From: a virus
Direction: 5' to 3' (one strand)
IMG/VR virus record: IMGVR_UViG_3300027302_000005
Location: 1-64,000 of that record
DNA: 64,000 bases
Positions within the stretch are counted from its first letter, which is position 1. Every line of letters starts with the position of its first letter. Both the position numbers and the translations under genes were made by a program. The notes beneath the pieces were generated by a model. The model was given only the letters and a program-made list of their open reading frames with translations. It did no database searches and had not been told where the DNA came from. Below, piece after piece: positions 13,685-22,150 of the stretch.

Positions 13685-15793
13685 ATGAACAAAAACGGTT
13701 GGTACTACGACATAGAGGCTGATTCACTCTACTTACAATCCTCGAAGATTTGGTACATCAAATTCAAGTCCTTGGATGGAAAGAAGGAACTGTCTGTCTT
13801 TCCTTTCCGGGAAGATTGCAAGGACAAGATTGTACAATGGATTAACTCATTCGATGACGGTTGTTTGGTTGTCGGTCATAATATCCTGTCTTACGATGCT
13901 TGGATGATGTGGAAGTTTTTTGACATCAAGCCGCGAGTAGGGAAGGGTGGAAAAGACACTTTCAATGGGAAGGTTGTTCAGTTTGTAGATACGCTTGTCT
14001 TATCTCAGTACTTGCAACCAGACCTGCAATCACACTCACTGGATTTTCTGTCTAGTGGTAGTGATAATGAGAAAATGAACTACCGTAAAGCACTGGTTGA
14101 AGCTGGAGCTATGATTGGAAATGAACCTAAAGGACATGAGTTCAGTCTCTGGCATCCACTGATGCAAAACTACTGCGACGATGACGTTGATGCAGGAATT
14201 GGTGTATTCAACCGTTTATGGAACAAAGCTATTGAGATGTACGGTGAAAAGAACTGGATTCACCCATCGTTCCGCCAAGTACAAAAGGATTTCTTTCTCT
14301 ATGCAGCACAGGCATATAGTGGCGTTAAGTTTGACAAGGAAAAAGCACAAGCACTTGTCGAACACATTACCAAGCAAATGGATGAGTTGAAGAGTCAAGT
14401 TGACCCAGTTCTCCCTGCACGAGAACTGAAAGAAGGTGAGAAGAAGGAATACAAAATCCCTGCCAAGCCTTTTACAAAATCCGGCGAGATGTCAGCAACA
14501 ATGGTGAAATGGCTTGACAAACATCAAGCTAAGGTGATTGACGGAAAGATTCATGCTTACGGGCATGTTGTAGACATTGTGGCCAATGAAATCCTACCAG
14601 TACGTCCACCAATGGAAATCGAAGACAATGCTGAATTGAAGCAATATTTCCTAGATCATGGCTGGATTCCAAGTGACGATCATTGGAACTTTAAGAAAGG
14701 AGAAGATGGTAAGCCTATTCGTGACGATAGGAACAACTACATCAAGACAACACCGAAGATTATGAATGCTGGTGTTATCTGTCCTAATCTTTTGAAGATT
14801 GAAGCGGATGTTCCAGCTAAGGTGGTGAAGTTCTTGTCGTATCGTAATAGACGTTCTGTCGTTGAAGGATGGTTGAGCAATTGGCGTGTTGAGTGGGATG
14901 GGAGGTTGAGTGCTGAAATGAGTGGCTACACGCCAACATTCCGTGTAAAACACAAGACAGTTTGTAACGTCCCTAAAGCAGACCCAAAGGTGTTGCTTGG
15001 TAATGAAATGCGTGAACTATTCACCGTTGACCAAGGAAACTACTATGTAGGTACTGACTCTGCTGCATTGGAGAATAGAACACTGGCAGCATACACAATG
15101 AAATACGATGATGGGGCGTTTGCCGACCTTATTCTACGTGGGGATTCGCACACCTTTAATTCGTTTGCTTTCTTCCCTCACCTACATCAGAAGTTTGATA
15201 TTAATCAGGAAGGGTTGAAGGATGTACCAGAGTTTAAGCCTTGGCGTAATAAGGCCAAGACAGGAGCTTATTTGCTGGCGTATGGTGGAGGTGTGGCTAA
15301 GCTGGCTTCAAGTCTAAGTTTGTCTAAGAAAGAGGCACAAGAATCTTACGACAACTACTGGTCAGCTAATCCGGGCTTAGGTAAGTTGAAAGAAAATGTT
15401 GAGAAGTATTACGACACAACAGGGAAGAAAAAGTATGTTCCGGGGTGGGATGGACGTATTCTCTCTATCCGCCGTAAGAACGTACTAATCAACTGTCTTG
15501 GTCAATCACTCGGAGCTATCTGTCAATCTGTAGCAGCTTGTATGATGGACAACAAGCTTGGTGAAATGTACCTTGATGATAAGTTCCGACCATATTATTT
15601 ATACAAAGGACATACAGTAAAACGCACCAGTTTGGTGCATGATGAATACTCTTGGGAAGTTGAATCAGGGGCTGAAGAGGATATACGCTTACTTACAGTA
15701 GAATGTATTATCAAAGCTGGTGAATACCTTAAACTTCCTATCCCGCTTGATGGGGAGGGAAAGATAGGAAATAATTGGAAAGAAGTTCACTAA
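13685..15793 (+). CDS. T7-type (family A) DNA polymerase (702 aa)
   Basis: The N-terminal 3'-5' exonuclease shows Exo I DIE (9-11), Exo II VVGHNILSYD, and Exo III NYCDDDVDAG. The polymerase domain shows motif A YVGTDSAALENRT, motif B AKTGAYLLAYGG with the conserved Lys and Tyr, and motif C LVHDEYSWEV. Length matches T7 gp5 (704 aa). It replicates phage DNA with the helicase at 11559 and SSB at 16658. No thioredoxin gene was seen in the window, so any processivity factor is host-derived or absent. SD AAGGG precedes the ATG. Confidence 0.95.
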   Translation: MNKNGWYYDIEADSLYLQSSKIWYIKFKSLDGKKELSVFPFREDCKDKIVQWINSFDDGCLVVGHNILSYDAWMMWKFFDIKPRVGKGGKDTFNGKVVQFVDTLVLSQYLQPDLQSHSLDFLSSGSDNEKMNYRKALVEAGAMIGNEPKGHEFSLWHPLMQNYCDDDVDAGIGVFNRLWNKAIEMYGEKNWIHPSFRQVQKDFFLYAAQAYSGVKFDKEKAQALVEHITKQMDELKSQVDPVLPARELKEGEKKEYKIPAKPFTKSGEMSATMVKWLDKHQAKVIDGKIHAYGHVVDIVANEILPVRPPMEIEDNAELKQYFLDHGWIPSDDHWNFKKGEDGKPIRDDRNNYIKTTPKIMNAGVICPNLLKIEADVPAKVVKFLSYRNRRSVVEGWLSNWRVEWDGRLSAEMSGYTPTFRVKHKTVCNVPKADPKVLLGNEMRELFTVDQGNYYVGTDSAALENRTLAAYTMKYDDGAFADLILRGDSHTFNSFAFFPHLHQKFDINQEGLKDVPEFKPWRNKAKTGAYLLAYGGGVAKLASSLSLSKKEAQESYDNYWSANPGLGKLKENVEKYYDTTGKKKYVPGWDGRILSIRRKNVLINCLGQSLGAICQSVAACMMDNKLGEMYLDDKFRPYYLYKGHTVKRTSLVHDEYSWEVESGAEEDIRLLTVECIIKAGEYLKLPIPLDGEGKIGNNWKEVH

Positions 15794-15797
15794 CCTG

Positions 15798-15826
15798 TTG
15801 ACAAGGACGTTTCAGCTTGATAAACT
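15798..15826 (+). promoter_or_regulatory. TTGACA promoter
   Basis: TTGACA (15798-15803) and TAAACT (15821-15826) are 17 bp apart, 34 bp before the ATG at 15861. The spacer begins AGGACG, a partial version of the AGGA element. Confidence 0.6.
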
Positions 15827-15860
15827 TCTCACATCAACTACTTGAGGACGTACACCTACT

Positions 15861-16181
15861 ATGAAAATCTATGAAGCTTCTCTGTGCCTACGCTTCTATC
15901 GTTCAGATGGCTGGACACGTAGCGATGTTTTAAATCTATTGGTAAATCCTATTCAAGAGGTGGATGTATCAATTTATTTCGTATGCCCGCGTTGGTTTGT
16001 AAACAGCGAGAAAGATACGATGTATTCTGGTTTCCTGTATCGGGACTATTGTGAGCATAATGACTGTGATTATTATGCTGTGTATCATCCGTCTATCAGT
16101 TTTGATGAAGAGAAGCTGAAGCAGCATGACATTATTCCCTTCGGGAACATTCCATTTGGTAGCGGTACAGGAGATTGGTAA
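15861..16181 (+). CDS. hypothetical protein (106 aa)
   Basis: First gene after the 15798 promoter. The product (MKIYEASLCLRFYRSDGWTR...) is rich in aromatic residues and Cys (YRDYCEHNDCDYYAVYH) without CxxC zinc pairs. Its stop overlaps the next start (TAATG). Function unknown. Confidence 0.65.
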   Translation: MKIYEASLCLRFYRSDGWTRSDVLNLLVNPIQEVDVSIYFVCPRWFVNSEKDTMYSGFLYRDYCEHNDCDYYAVYHPSISFDEEKLKQHDIIPFGNIPFGSGTGDW

Positions 16182-16387
16182 TGACTTCTAAGAAAGCAAA
16201 CGTTGGACAATACATCCGTACAACCGTTTCTGACCCTGAGTATTTCTCTCTTGGTCAGGTTGGTGAGATTGCTGAAATTGTTGTTGACAATGAAAGTCCA
16301 GACGGGTATGCTTACTACGTCAAGTTCGACGAAGAAGTGTTCTGGTTCTTGGATTGTGATGAATTTGAGTTAGTAGGAGAACATTGA
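16181..16387 (+). CDS. SH3/KOW-like small protein (68 aa)
   Basis: ATG 16181 (SD AGGAGA) rather than TTG 16175. The body (VGQYIRTTVSD...FSLGQVGEIAEIVVDNES...YYVKFDEEVFWFLDCDEFELV) has the five-strand pattern of a small SH3-like/KOW barrel, as also seen in 22494 and 23358. Possibly a nucleic-acid or protein-binding module; function unknown. Confidence 0.65.
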   Translation: MTSKKANVGQYIRTTVSDPEYFSLGQVGEIAEIVVDNESPDGYAYYVKFDEEVFWFLDCDEFELVGEH

Positions 16388-16388
16388 A

Positions 16389-16583
16389 ATGAAAAACAAA
16401 CAAACCGGACAAACATCTTTCCCTATTCTTGGAATCATGTTTCTAATCTTCCTTACACTGAAACTTGCGGAAGTTGGTGTCGTAGCAACGTGGAGCTGGT
16501 GGGCTGTCACATCCCCATTATGGGGAGGAGTGTTGTTCATCATCATTCTTATAGCTATCGTGATGTGGCTTGAAGAGAAATAA
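16389..16583 (+). CDS. small membrane protein, two TM helices (64 aa)
   Basis: Two hydrophobic segments, residues ~11-34 (FPILGIMFLIFLTLKLAEVG) and ~42-60 (SPLWGGVLFIIILIAIVMWL), with charged ends. AGGAG SD 8 nt before the ATG. It could be an early membrane protein such as an exclusion or inner-membrane modulator. A holin role is unlikely given its place in the replication block. Confidence 0.65.
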   Translation: MKNKQTGQTSFPILGIMFLIFLTLKLAEVGVVATWSWWAVTSPLWGGVLFIIILIAIVMWLEEK

Positions 16584-16584
16584 C

Positions 16585-16615
16585 GTAATAATATAACATT
16601 CCGTTGTGTTATTAC
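16585..16615 (+). other. 13-bp AT-rich hairpin
   Basis: The arms 16585-16597 and 16603-16615 pair along 13 positions (with two G-T pairs) around the loop ATTCC. There is no clean T tract afterwards, so it may be an attenuator, an mRNA-stability element or a weak terminator before the SSB gene. Confidence 0.6.
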
Positions 16616-16657
16616 AATTAGCGGCGTATGTCCGTATTTAAACTAGGAGAAATAAAC

Positions 16658-17548
16658 ATGGCTTTTAAGCCCCAAGGTAACAAAGACTTCACCCCTCGTT
16701 CTAGCAATGAACCGAAGTACAACTTCCCAATCCCCTCTGATGGGAATCAGGATGCACGTATTTCGTTGATTGTTGATCTTGGTATCCAAAACCAAGAAGA
16801 TGCTGAGGATGAAAAGACAGGTGAAAAACGTCCACGTAAGCCTTGTCAGCAAGTTGCTGTATTTGCTGATTTGGTAGATGAAGAAGTGGATTATGGCGGA
16901 GACATTGGGACTGCACAATACCGCCTGATGCTGAACAAGCAATTCAAGGGAGATATTCAAGGTGTAAACTTTGTTGCAGTCCCACCAAAGGATGCCGATG
17001 GTAATACTATCAAGGGAAAGATGTGGACGATTCATCCAGCCAACCTACTTGCTAAATTAGCCAAGGCCACGGGTAAGGAAGTGATTCTTGGTGGCAATTA
17101 CGAAGACAACATGAATCTTGAACTGTTGCTTGGTCAACCGCTGATGATTAATGTCGAAGTGAAGCAGACAGAATCTGACAAGAAGGATGACAACGGTAAG
17201 CCTATCGTTTATACCAATGTTCGCGCTGCTGGCTACTCCCCTATTCCGAAGAAGAAGGGTGTGCAGCTTGATGTTACTGAATTGAATGTTACACCGAAGT
17301 GTGTTACGTTTGATAATGCTACAGTGGAAGATGTCAAAGTGCTGCGCTACGCTATTCGGAAGAAGATTAAGCTGGCTAACAACTACGCAGGGAGCAAGAT
17401 GCAGGAAGCTATTGAGGAATATGAGGCTAGTTTGGAGCAGGGCAGCAACAACACTCCATCCTCTTCATCTAAGTCAATTAAGGTAGAAAGCAAGAAGCCG
17501 GTTCCGGCTGAAGCTGATGAAGACTTCGAAACCGAAGCACCCTTCTAG
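16658..17548 (+). CDS. T7 gp2.5-like single-stranded DNA-binding protein (296 aa)
   Basis: ATG 16658 with AGGAG 8 nt upstream is chosen over 16628. Like T7 gp2.5 it has a beta-rich core followed by a Ser/Lys-rich linker and an acidic tail ending in Phe (ADEDFETEAPF). That tail binds polymerase and helicase in T7. At 296 aa it is longer than gp2.5 (232 aa). It coats ssDNA and coordinates the replisome with 11559 and 13685. Confidence 0.85.
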   Translation: MAFKPQGNKDFTPRSSNEPKYNFPIPSDGNQDARISLIVDLGIQNQEDAEDEKTGEKRPRKPCQQVAVFADLVDEEVDYGGDIGTAQYRLMLNKQFKGDIQGVNFVAVPPKDADGNTIKGKMWTIHPANLLAKLAKATGKEVILGGNYEDNMNLELLLGQPLMINVEVKQTESDKKDDNGKPIVYTNVRAAGYSPIPKKKGVQLDVTELNVTPKCVTFDNATVEDVKVLRYAIRKKIKLANNYAGSKMQEAIEEYEASLEQGSNNTPSSSSKSIKVESKKPVPAEADEDFETEAPF

Positions 17549-17562
17549 TCTGTAACAACAAG

Positions 17563-17586
17563 CCACAAGGATGTGGTTATTATTTT
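17563..17586 (+). terminator. weak terminator / AGGA-loop hairpin
   Basis: CCACA-AGGA-TGTGG (17563-17576) is a 5-bp stem with AGGA loop, followed by TTATTATTTT. It is the same AGGA-centred element found in promoter spacers, here behind the SSB gene without a good -35. Confidence 0.5.
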
Positions 17587-17599
17587 AGGAATAACTTAA

Positions 17600-17752
17600 A
17601 TGACTGAAGAAATGGTTATAATTACTCGGAAAGAGTATGAATCTTTGAAAGACGATTCGTTGATGCTAAGTTGTCTTGAAAACGCTGGTGTTGATAACTG
17701 GACTTGGTATGACGAAGCAATGAATGAATATCGAGAGGCTAAGAATGATTGA
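17600..17752 (+). CDS. small hypothetical protein (50 aa)
   Basis: TTTTAGGA lies 8-11 nt before ATG 17600. The acidic product (MTEEMVIITRKEYESLKDDS...) starts like many small phage and anti-sigma-type peptides with an ITRKEYE(S/E)L segment and a short helix after it. It overlaps the next gene by 8 nt. Function unknown. Confidence 0.6.
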   Translation: MTEEMVIITRKEYESLKDDSLMLSCLENAGVDNWTWYDEAMNEYREAKND

Positions 17753-18089
17753 ACAAAAACGTAGCGTAGGGAGGCCGAAAAGCGATGATAAACTCGCTCT
17801 TGATGAAATCCTGAAGAATGAAACCACACGCAAGAAGTTCAAGCAAGTGGTGGATGGGCTGGTAGAATCCAAAGTAGCTTTGAAATACAAGCAAGAAACC
17901 CATGCTGAAGATGTAGCAGGGGCTAGTGAAACGTTCAAGCTTTCTAAAGGTTGGATTAATGCCTTGGTTAATGGGCTTGCTGCTGATAAGATTCAGGAAG
18001 TGGCTGAGAAGGGGAGCTTGATTGCTGAAGCTGTTGAAGAATTGGGATACGGTGAGACAATCTCGCCTAGCGAAGCTGGGGAAGAATAA
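17745..18089 (+). CDS. hypothetical protein with AT-hook-like GRPK motif (114 aa)
   Basis: ATG 17745 follows GAGAGG. Near the N-terminus SVGRPKSDD resembles a single AT-hook, followed by long helices (LDEILKNETTRKKFKQVVDG, LSKGWINALVNGL) and an acidic end. This layout is seen in phage DNA-binding or small terminase-like proteins. With a TerS candidate elsewhere (56510), a role in DNA transactions during replication is more likely, but unproven. Confidence 0.6.
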   Translation: MIEQKRSVGRPKSDDKLALDEILKNETTRKKFKQVVDGLVESKVALKYKQETHAEDVAGASETFKLSKGWINALVNGLAADKIQEVAEKGSLIAEAVEELGYGETISPSEAGEE

Positions 18090-18322
18090 TGTCATCAACT
18101 ATATATCTAGTTCGTAAGGTTGGAACCGAAGAATATCATTGTGGTGGGAACTATTTCTATGGAAGTAATTGTTATGCTGCACACCACTATTCTTCTTCTA
18201 ATCCTGCCAAGGCTCTTGTTAATCGGTTTAATAGTCCAACAAGCAGATGGGGGCGGCAAGGTGATAAGTTTGAAGTGGTGGAAATGAACATTCTACTTTC
18301 TGAAACTAAAGTTGTTGGATAA
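18089..18322 (+). CDS. hypothetical protein (77 aa)
   Basis: The start overlaps the previous stop (TAATG). The product (MSSTIYLVRKVGTEEYHCGG...) is rich in Tyr, Ser and Asn with KALVNRFN, a small alpha/beta protein. No known domain. Function unknown. Confidence 0.6.
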   Translation: MSSTIYLVRKVGTEEYHCGGNYFYGSNCYAAHHYSSSNPAKALVNRFNSPTSRWGRQGDKFEVVEMNILLSETKVVG

Positions 18323-18334
18323 GGGGAATAAATA

Positions 18335-18646
18335 ATGTGTGCATCTGGTAAAGGTGAAATTATTAAGTGGGATTCGCTTTCAGAAGAACTTCAAGAATCT
18401 TTTCAATACGGTGATTTTGAAAACGAAGATGACTTTGTTGTAGTGGAGAAAGGAGAGTGGGTTGTTGATTATAAGTATGAAGTATGTACCAACATTTTTC
18501 AGCGTAAGTCTGACGGGAAGTATTTTGCTCAAGACCGTACTCGCTCTGGAAGCCACTATTCTGACTACTATTATGAAGACCCCGAAGACTTGTACGAAGT
18601 GGTGAAGCAAGAAGTTGTCAAGCATGAATGGAAAATGGTGAAATAA
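18335..18646 (+). CDS. hypothetical protein (103 aa)
   Basis: SD AGGGGAA precedes ATG 18335. The acidic product (MCASGKGEIIKWDSLSEELQ...) has a beta-rich middle (YKYEVCTNIFQRKSDGKYFA) and a DYYYEDPEDLYEVVKQEVV tail. It is directly followed by the exonuclease gene (no gap). Function unknown. Confidence 0.65.
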   Translation: MCASGKGEIIKWDSLSEELQESFQYGDFENEDDFVVVEKGEWVVDYKYEVCTNIFQRKSDGKYFAQDRTRSGSHYSDYYYEDPEDLYEVVKQEVVKHEWKMVK

Positions 18647-19657
18647 ATGTCTCGTGTGCTGCTTGACGATGAGTTGTTCTCATCAATTGATTTGTCTAAA
18701 CGTACAGTGGTGATTGATGCTGACACTTTGTTGTTTCAAGCAGCCGTTTGTCAGCAAAAGACAACCTACCTTGTAACACACAATCAGTCTGGCAACGGTG
18801 GGTGGTTTGTAGAGAACAAGAGGCAATTCAAGGAATGGCTACTAACTGAAGAAGCTGAAGGGTTTACTGAAGAGGATTACACACTCTCACCTGTCACGAC
18901 ATTGCATGGCGAGATTAGCTACGCTTGCCACACGTTCAAACAACGTATTGAAGAGGTTGTCCGTAACACTGGTGCAGACGATTTCCGTATCTGTATTCAA
19001 GGAAGTGATAATTTTCGAAAACACAAGGAATCTAAGTACGTTCGCTACAAGGCAAACAGGTCAGGTGATAAGCCAATTTTGCTAAAAGAGCTTGCTGAAT
19101 GGGTGAAGGTGAAGTACAAAGATAAGTGTCTTGTATCTAAGGGGGAGGAAAGTGACGATGTTGTGACACGATTCTCTTACTGGTTCCTGAAGCAAGCAAA
19201 ATCTCGTGACCAATACAAAGCTGTTATTGCTTTTGTTGATAAAGATATTGCAGCCAATCATGTCGGGTGGAGCTACAACTACAACAAACCTGAAGACGGG
19301 GTGTGGTGGAATAGCAAGAAAGATATGCAATTCAATCACTGTATGATGGTGCTAACAGGAGATGCAGCAGATAACGTTACAGGACTTGGTAAGCTATCAC
19401 CTCAGATTATTGAGAAATACAGCCTGCGCTCTACCAAAGGGGTTGGTAAGGTTAGTGCTGAAGCTATTCTTTCTGGCGCTGAAACTGAAAAAGAAAGGTG
19501 GGAAAGGATTATTGAAGCTTACAGAGCTTCGTGGCCTGAAGACGGAATGAAACGTCTTGAAGAAATGAACTGGTTTATGTGGCTTCGTCGTACAGAAGAA
19601 GAAGATTTCTGTTTAGATAAGTATCTTACTAAAATTGGAGTAGAGATGAATGTTTGA
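18647..19657 (+). CDS. 5'-3' exonuclease, FEN/T7 gp6-like (336 aa)
   Basis: Acidic metal-site motifs of the 5'-nuclease superfamily are in order: VVIDADTLLFQAA (20-33), FRKHKESKYVRYKANRSG (helical-arch region), KGEESDDVVTRF (EADD-like), FVDKDIAA, and LTGDAADNVTGLGKLS followed by TKGVGKVSAEAIL, an H3TH DNA-binding element. It should remove RNA primers and degrade DNA 5' ends. Placement beside the polymerase/SSB genes matches T7 gp6. It overlaps the next gene by 8 nt. Confidence 0.85.
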   Translation: MSRVLLDDELFSSIDLSKRTVVIDADTLLFQAAVCQQKTTYLVTHNQSGNGGWFVENKRQFKEWLLTEEAEGFTEEDYTLSPVTTLHGEISYACHTFKQRIEEVVRNTGADDFRICIQGSDNFRKHKESKYVRYKANRSGDKPILLKELAEWVKVKYKDKCLVSKGEESDDVVTRFSYWFLKQAKSRDQYKAVIAFVDKDIAANHVGWSYNYNKPEDGVWWNSKKDMQFNHCMMVLTGDAADNVTGLGKLSPQIIEKYSLRSTKGVGKVSAEAILSGAETEKERWERIIEAYRASWPEDGMKRLEEMNWFMWLRRTEEEDFCLDKYLTKIGVEMNV

Positions 19658-19988
19658 AACAATCGAAGAAACGCTACACACGTTTGAAGATGGCCTAGAC
19701 TTAGCAGATGTCCTTGCTGTCCTACAACAAATCCAAGCTGAAACCCAAGGGAAATATATCAGTATTGATATACGGACTAATGAATACACAGACTATGATT
19801 ACGTTGTACACCAGATTCAAGTGATCGGTACTCGTCTTTCTACAAAAGAGGAAGAAGAACGAAACCGAAAGCGTTATGCTGAATACCTGACTGGCACTCT
19901 TGAGTCAACGGTTAGGAACCTAATCGACACAGATGCAGAGATTGCTAAAACTGTATTGGAGAAGCTACAGAGTGATTATTTCAAGTAA
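19650..19988 (+). CDS. hypothetical protein (112 aa)
   Basis: ATG 19650 overlaps the exonuclease end. The product has an acidic N-terminus (FETIEETLHTFEDGLDLADV), a beta core and a charged coiled-coil-like segment (TKEEEERNRKRYAEYLTG). Function unknown; possibly a replication accessory protein given its coupling to the exonuclease. Confidence 0.65.
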   Translation: MFETIEETLHTFEDGLDLADVLAVLQQIQAETQGKYISIDIRTNEYTDYDYVVHQIQVIGTRLSTKEEEERNRKRYAEYLTGTLESTVRNLIDTDAEIAKTVLEKLQSDYFK

Positions 19989-20226
19989 TAAAGTGTATGT
20001 AGCACGTACACTTGACGGGAAAGATATTGTTGCTCGGAAGGTGAATGTTTCTGGTGATGCAACGTTGTGGGCTTGGTTCCACAAGCAATCTCCCGTCTCA
20101 CCAGCATTGCCAGAGAATGTTCTGAAGCTGCAAAGTGAGATTGTTCAAGGGACATTCCGAGAAGGTTGGTGTACTGAGACGGTTTATGATATTGTGGATG
20201 AAAATAAAGGAGAGGAAATTGACTAA
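19972..20226 (+). CDS. hypothetical protein (84 aa), GTG start
   Basis: GTG 19972 has GGAG 11 nt upstream and gives IISSNKVYVARTLDGKDIV..., a natural-looking beginning; the ATG at 19933 lies far inside the previous gene. The protein is alpha/beta with no known motif. Function unknown. Confidence 0.55.
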   Translation: MIISSNKVYVARTLDGKDIVARKVNVSGDATLWAWFHKQSPVSPALPENVLKLQSEIVQGTFREGWCTETVYDIVDENKGEEID

Positions 20227-20815
20227 AAAGAAAGAACAAGAAGATAAGTTTTATTACGAACCTTGGAATGATACTGCTATCTGGAAAACCAAAGCAGAGT
20301 TTTTCAAGTATATTCGTGGTACTTTGCGTATGGGGTGGAAAAGGTATCCTTTAAAAATTGAATACCGTAATTCCATGACCATCCCCAACTTTGAAGGAAG
20401 TGGTGTGACGAATCCTAAAGTAAAGAAAGTTGGGCAATGTGACATCTGCAAGAACTGGTTTGCTCAGTCGGCTCTGGAATCAGACCATATCAAACCTTGC
20501 GGTACAATTCGAGATTGGGAGACAGCGGGGCAGTTCCTCCATAACATGTTTTGCGATAAATCCAATATCCGTCTTTTGTGTCAGGTTTGCCATGGCCATG
20601 TCACTTACGCAGAACGAATGAAAATGTCAATGGAAGATGCCATTATCGAGAAACAATGTGTAGCCTTTGGTAAGCTCTCAGCTTCAGACCAAGCTGCCAA
20701 GTTTCGTGAAGTTGGGATAGACCCAACCGAATACAGCACCAAGGAAAAGCGTAGGGATAGGTGGCGTGAACATCTTAAATCTTTAGACAAAGAGAAGAGT
20801 TATGAAAATCATTGA
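20219..20815 (+). CDS. HNH nuclease, endonuclease VII-like (198 aa), TTG start
   Basis: TTG 20219 follows GGAGAGGAAA; the in-frame ATG 20135 lies deep in the preceding gene. The HNH core is CDICKNWF, then SDHIKPCG, then NIRLLCQVCHGHVT, a treble-clef zinc site with DH...N...H residues. The C-terminal ~70 residues are basic and helical. In T7 a Holliday-junction resolvase (gp3) occupies the comparable genomic place, so a branched-DNA nuclease role is the favoured inference, but a homing-type enzyme cannot be excluded. Confidence 0.75.
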   Translation: MTKKKEQEDKFYYEPWNDTAIWKTKAEFFKYIRGTLRMGWKRYPLKIEYRNSMTIPNFEGSGVTNPKVKKVGQCDICKNWFAQSALESDHIKPCGTIRDWETAGQFLHNMFCDKSNIRLLCQVCHGHVTYAERMKMSMEDAIIEKQCVAFGKLSASDQAAKFREVGIDPTEYSTKEKRRDRWREHLKSLDKEKSYENH

Positions 20816-21008
20816 CCGACAGATATTCCCGTTATCTGTGTTAAAAGATTGTTACACTGTTGCTAGAACTGACAAGAAGATAATGGAATTGCTTGGGCTT
20901 TCTACAGACATTCCATTACCAAGTAATCAGCGCATCTATCATTTCTGTTTATATGAGCAAGGGATTGTTGTTGCAGAGCTATATCAATTTGATGACAAAG
21001 AGGACTGA
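20802..21008 (+). CDS. hypothetical protein (68 aa)
   Basis: ATG 20802 overlaps the HNH gene by 14 nt. The product (MKIIDRQIFPLSVLKDCYTV...) has a short LLGLSTDIPLPSNQRIYHF segment and an acidic end. Function unknown; its coupling suggests co-expression with the nuclease. Confidence 0.6.
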   Translation: MKIIDRQIFPLSVLKDCYTVARTDKKIMELLGLSTDIPLPSNQRIYHFCLYEQGIVVAELYQFDDKED

Positions 21009-21016
21009 GACACAAT

Positions 21017-21961
21017 ATGAAAATTGAACAACCTGAATGGGTGCAAGAATACTTCCATCTTATTGACAACGGCTTCAGTCAACGGGGGGCTGCTGCTGTA
21101 CTAGGTATTCCACGAACTACAATCCAAGACTACTTGAAACGTGTTGAACGTAACAAAGAGATGGCAAGCAATACCAAACCTAAAGGAATGCGCGTGCTTC
21201 TCGTGGATTTGGAGAGCGCACCAACTTTAGCTTACGTGTGGCGACGTTGGAAGCAGAACATCGGTAGTAACCAAGTTGAGAAAGAAGGGAGCTACATGCT
21301 CACAGCAGCTTGGAAATGGCTTGGTGAAGATGAGATGCACTGTGCTTTCGCCAAAGACCCGGTTGAGGGGGATGATAGCAATATCTGTGCATTGTTATAT
21401 GAAGCTATTGAAAACTCAGACGTGATTGTGGCTCACAATCTCAATGGGTTCGATTATCCAATCCTGAATGCTCGGATGATTCAGAACGGCTTCCCGCCAA
21501 TGAAAACCGTCAAGAAGGTTGATACGCTTGCAATTGCAAAGAAGAACTTTCGATTTAACACGAACAAGTTGGATGACTTGGGTAAGTATCTGGGTGTTGG
21601 ACGTAAGATTGAGACTGGTGGGTTTGAGCTTTGGCACAAGACAATCAAAGGAGACAATGAGGCATTCTGTCAGATGATGGACTATAACAAGCAAGATGTT
21701 CTGTTGCTTGAGCAAGTTTATCTAAAGCTTCGTGCCTTTGACACCAATCCAGCAGCTAATGCTGGCCACTACTACGAAGATAACCTTAGTCGCTGTCCTG
21801 TGTGCGGAAGCAGTGAAGTTGTGGAAACAGGAAACAATGTCTACACACCCGTAAGCCGCTTTGCTGAGATGATTTGTAACGATTGTGGGCATCGTAGCCG
21901 TCAACGACACAATATCAGTGACATCGAGAAGCGCAGAGGAATGCTCATCACACCTAAATAA
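21017..21961 (+). CDS. DnaQ-like 3'-5' exonuclease with HTH and zinc ribbon (314 aa)
   Basis: Residues ~1-45 contain an HTH (GFSQRGAAAVLGIPRTTIQD). The RNase H-fold exonuclease follows: Exo I LLVDLES, Exo II VIVAHNLNGFDYPILN, Exo III MDYNKQDVLLLEQVY (DEDD, with Tyr in the last motif). The C-terminus is a zinc ribbon, CPVCGS...ICNDCGHRSR. The three-part architecture suggests a DNA-guided exonuclease. The polymerase already has proofreading, so this is a separate activity, e.g. recombination or host DNA breakdown. Confidence 0.85.
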   Translation: MKIEQPEWVQEYFHLIDNGFSQRGAAAVLGIPRTTIQDYLKRVERNKEMASNTKPKGMRVLLVDLESAPTLAYVWRRWKQNIGSNQVEKEGSYMLTAAWKWLGEDEMHCAFAKDPVEGDDSNICALLYEAIENSDVIVAHNLNGFDYPILNARMIQNGFPPMKTVKKVDTLAIAKKNFRFNTNKLDDLGKYLGVGRKIETGGFELWHKTIKGDNEAFCQMMDYNKQDVLLLEQVYLKLRAFDTNPAANAGHYYEDNLSRCPVCGSSEVVETGNNVYTPVSRFAEMICNDCGHRSRQRHNISDIEKRRGMLITPK

Positions 21962-21992
21962 AGTCCAATTTTCTGTACACTACCCCCTAAAA

Positions 21993-22033
21993 CAGCACAT
22001 AATGGTCAATAAAGAGGCCATTATGCTGCTTCA
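21993..22033 (+). terminator. terminator-like hairpin
   Basis: CATAATGG (21997-22004) pairs with CCATTATG (22017-22024), extended by AGCA/TGCT across a one-base bulge, with TTCATCT after. It follows the exonuclease gene and precedes the promoter at 22089. The T tract is poor. Confidence 0.45.
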
Positions 22034-22088
22034 TCTATCGAACATATCCCTTCGATATGCCCCATCTGTAAATCTTTTCTCAAAGCTG

Positions 22089-22117
22089 TTGACACATATC
22101 TTCCTTTTCAGTAAACT
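22089..22117 (+). promoter_or_regulatory. TTGACA promoter
   Basis: TTGACA (22089-22094) and TAAACT (22112-22117) are 17 bp apart, 33 bp before ATG 22151. This has the same -10 as the promoter at 15798. It starts a run of short genes up to about 24180. Confidence 0.65.
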
Positions 22118-22150
22118 CCCCTTATCGAAACAAACAACGCGAGAAGAACA

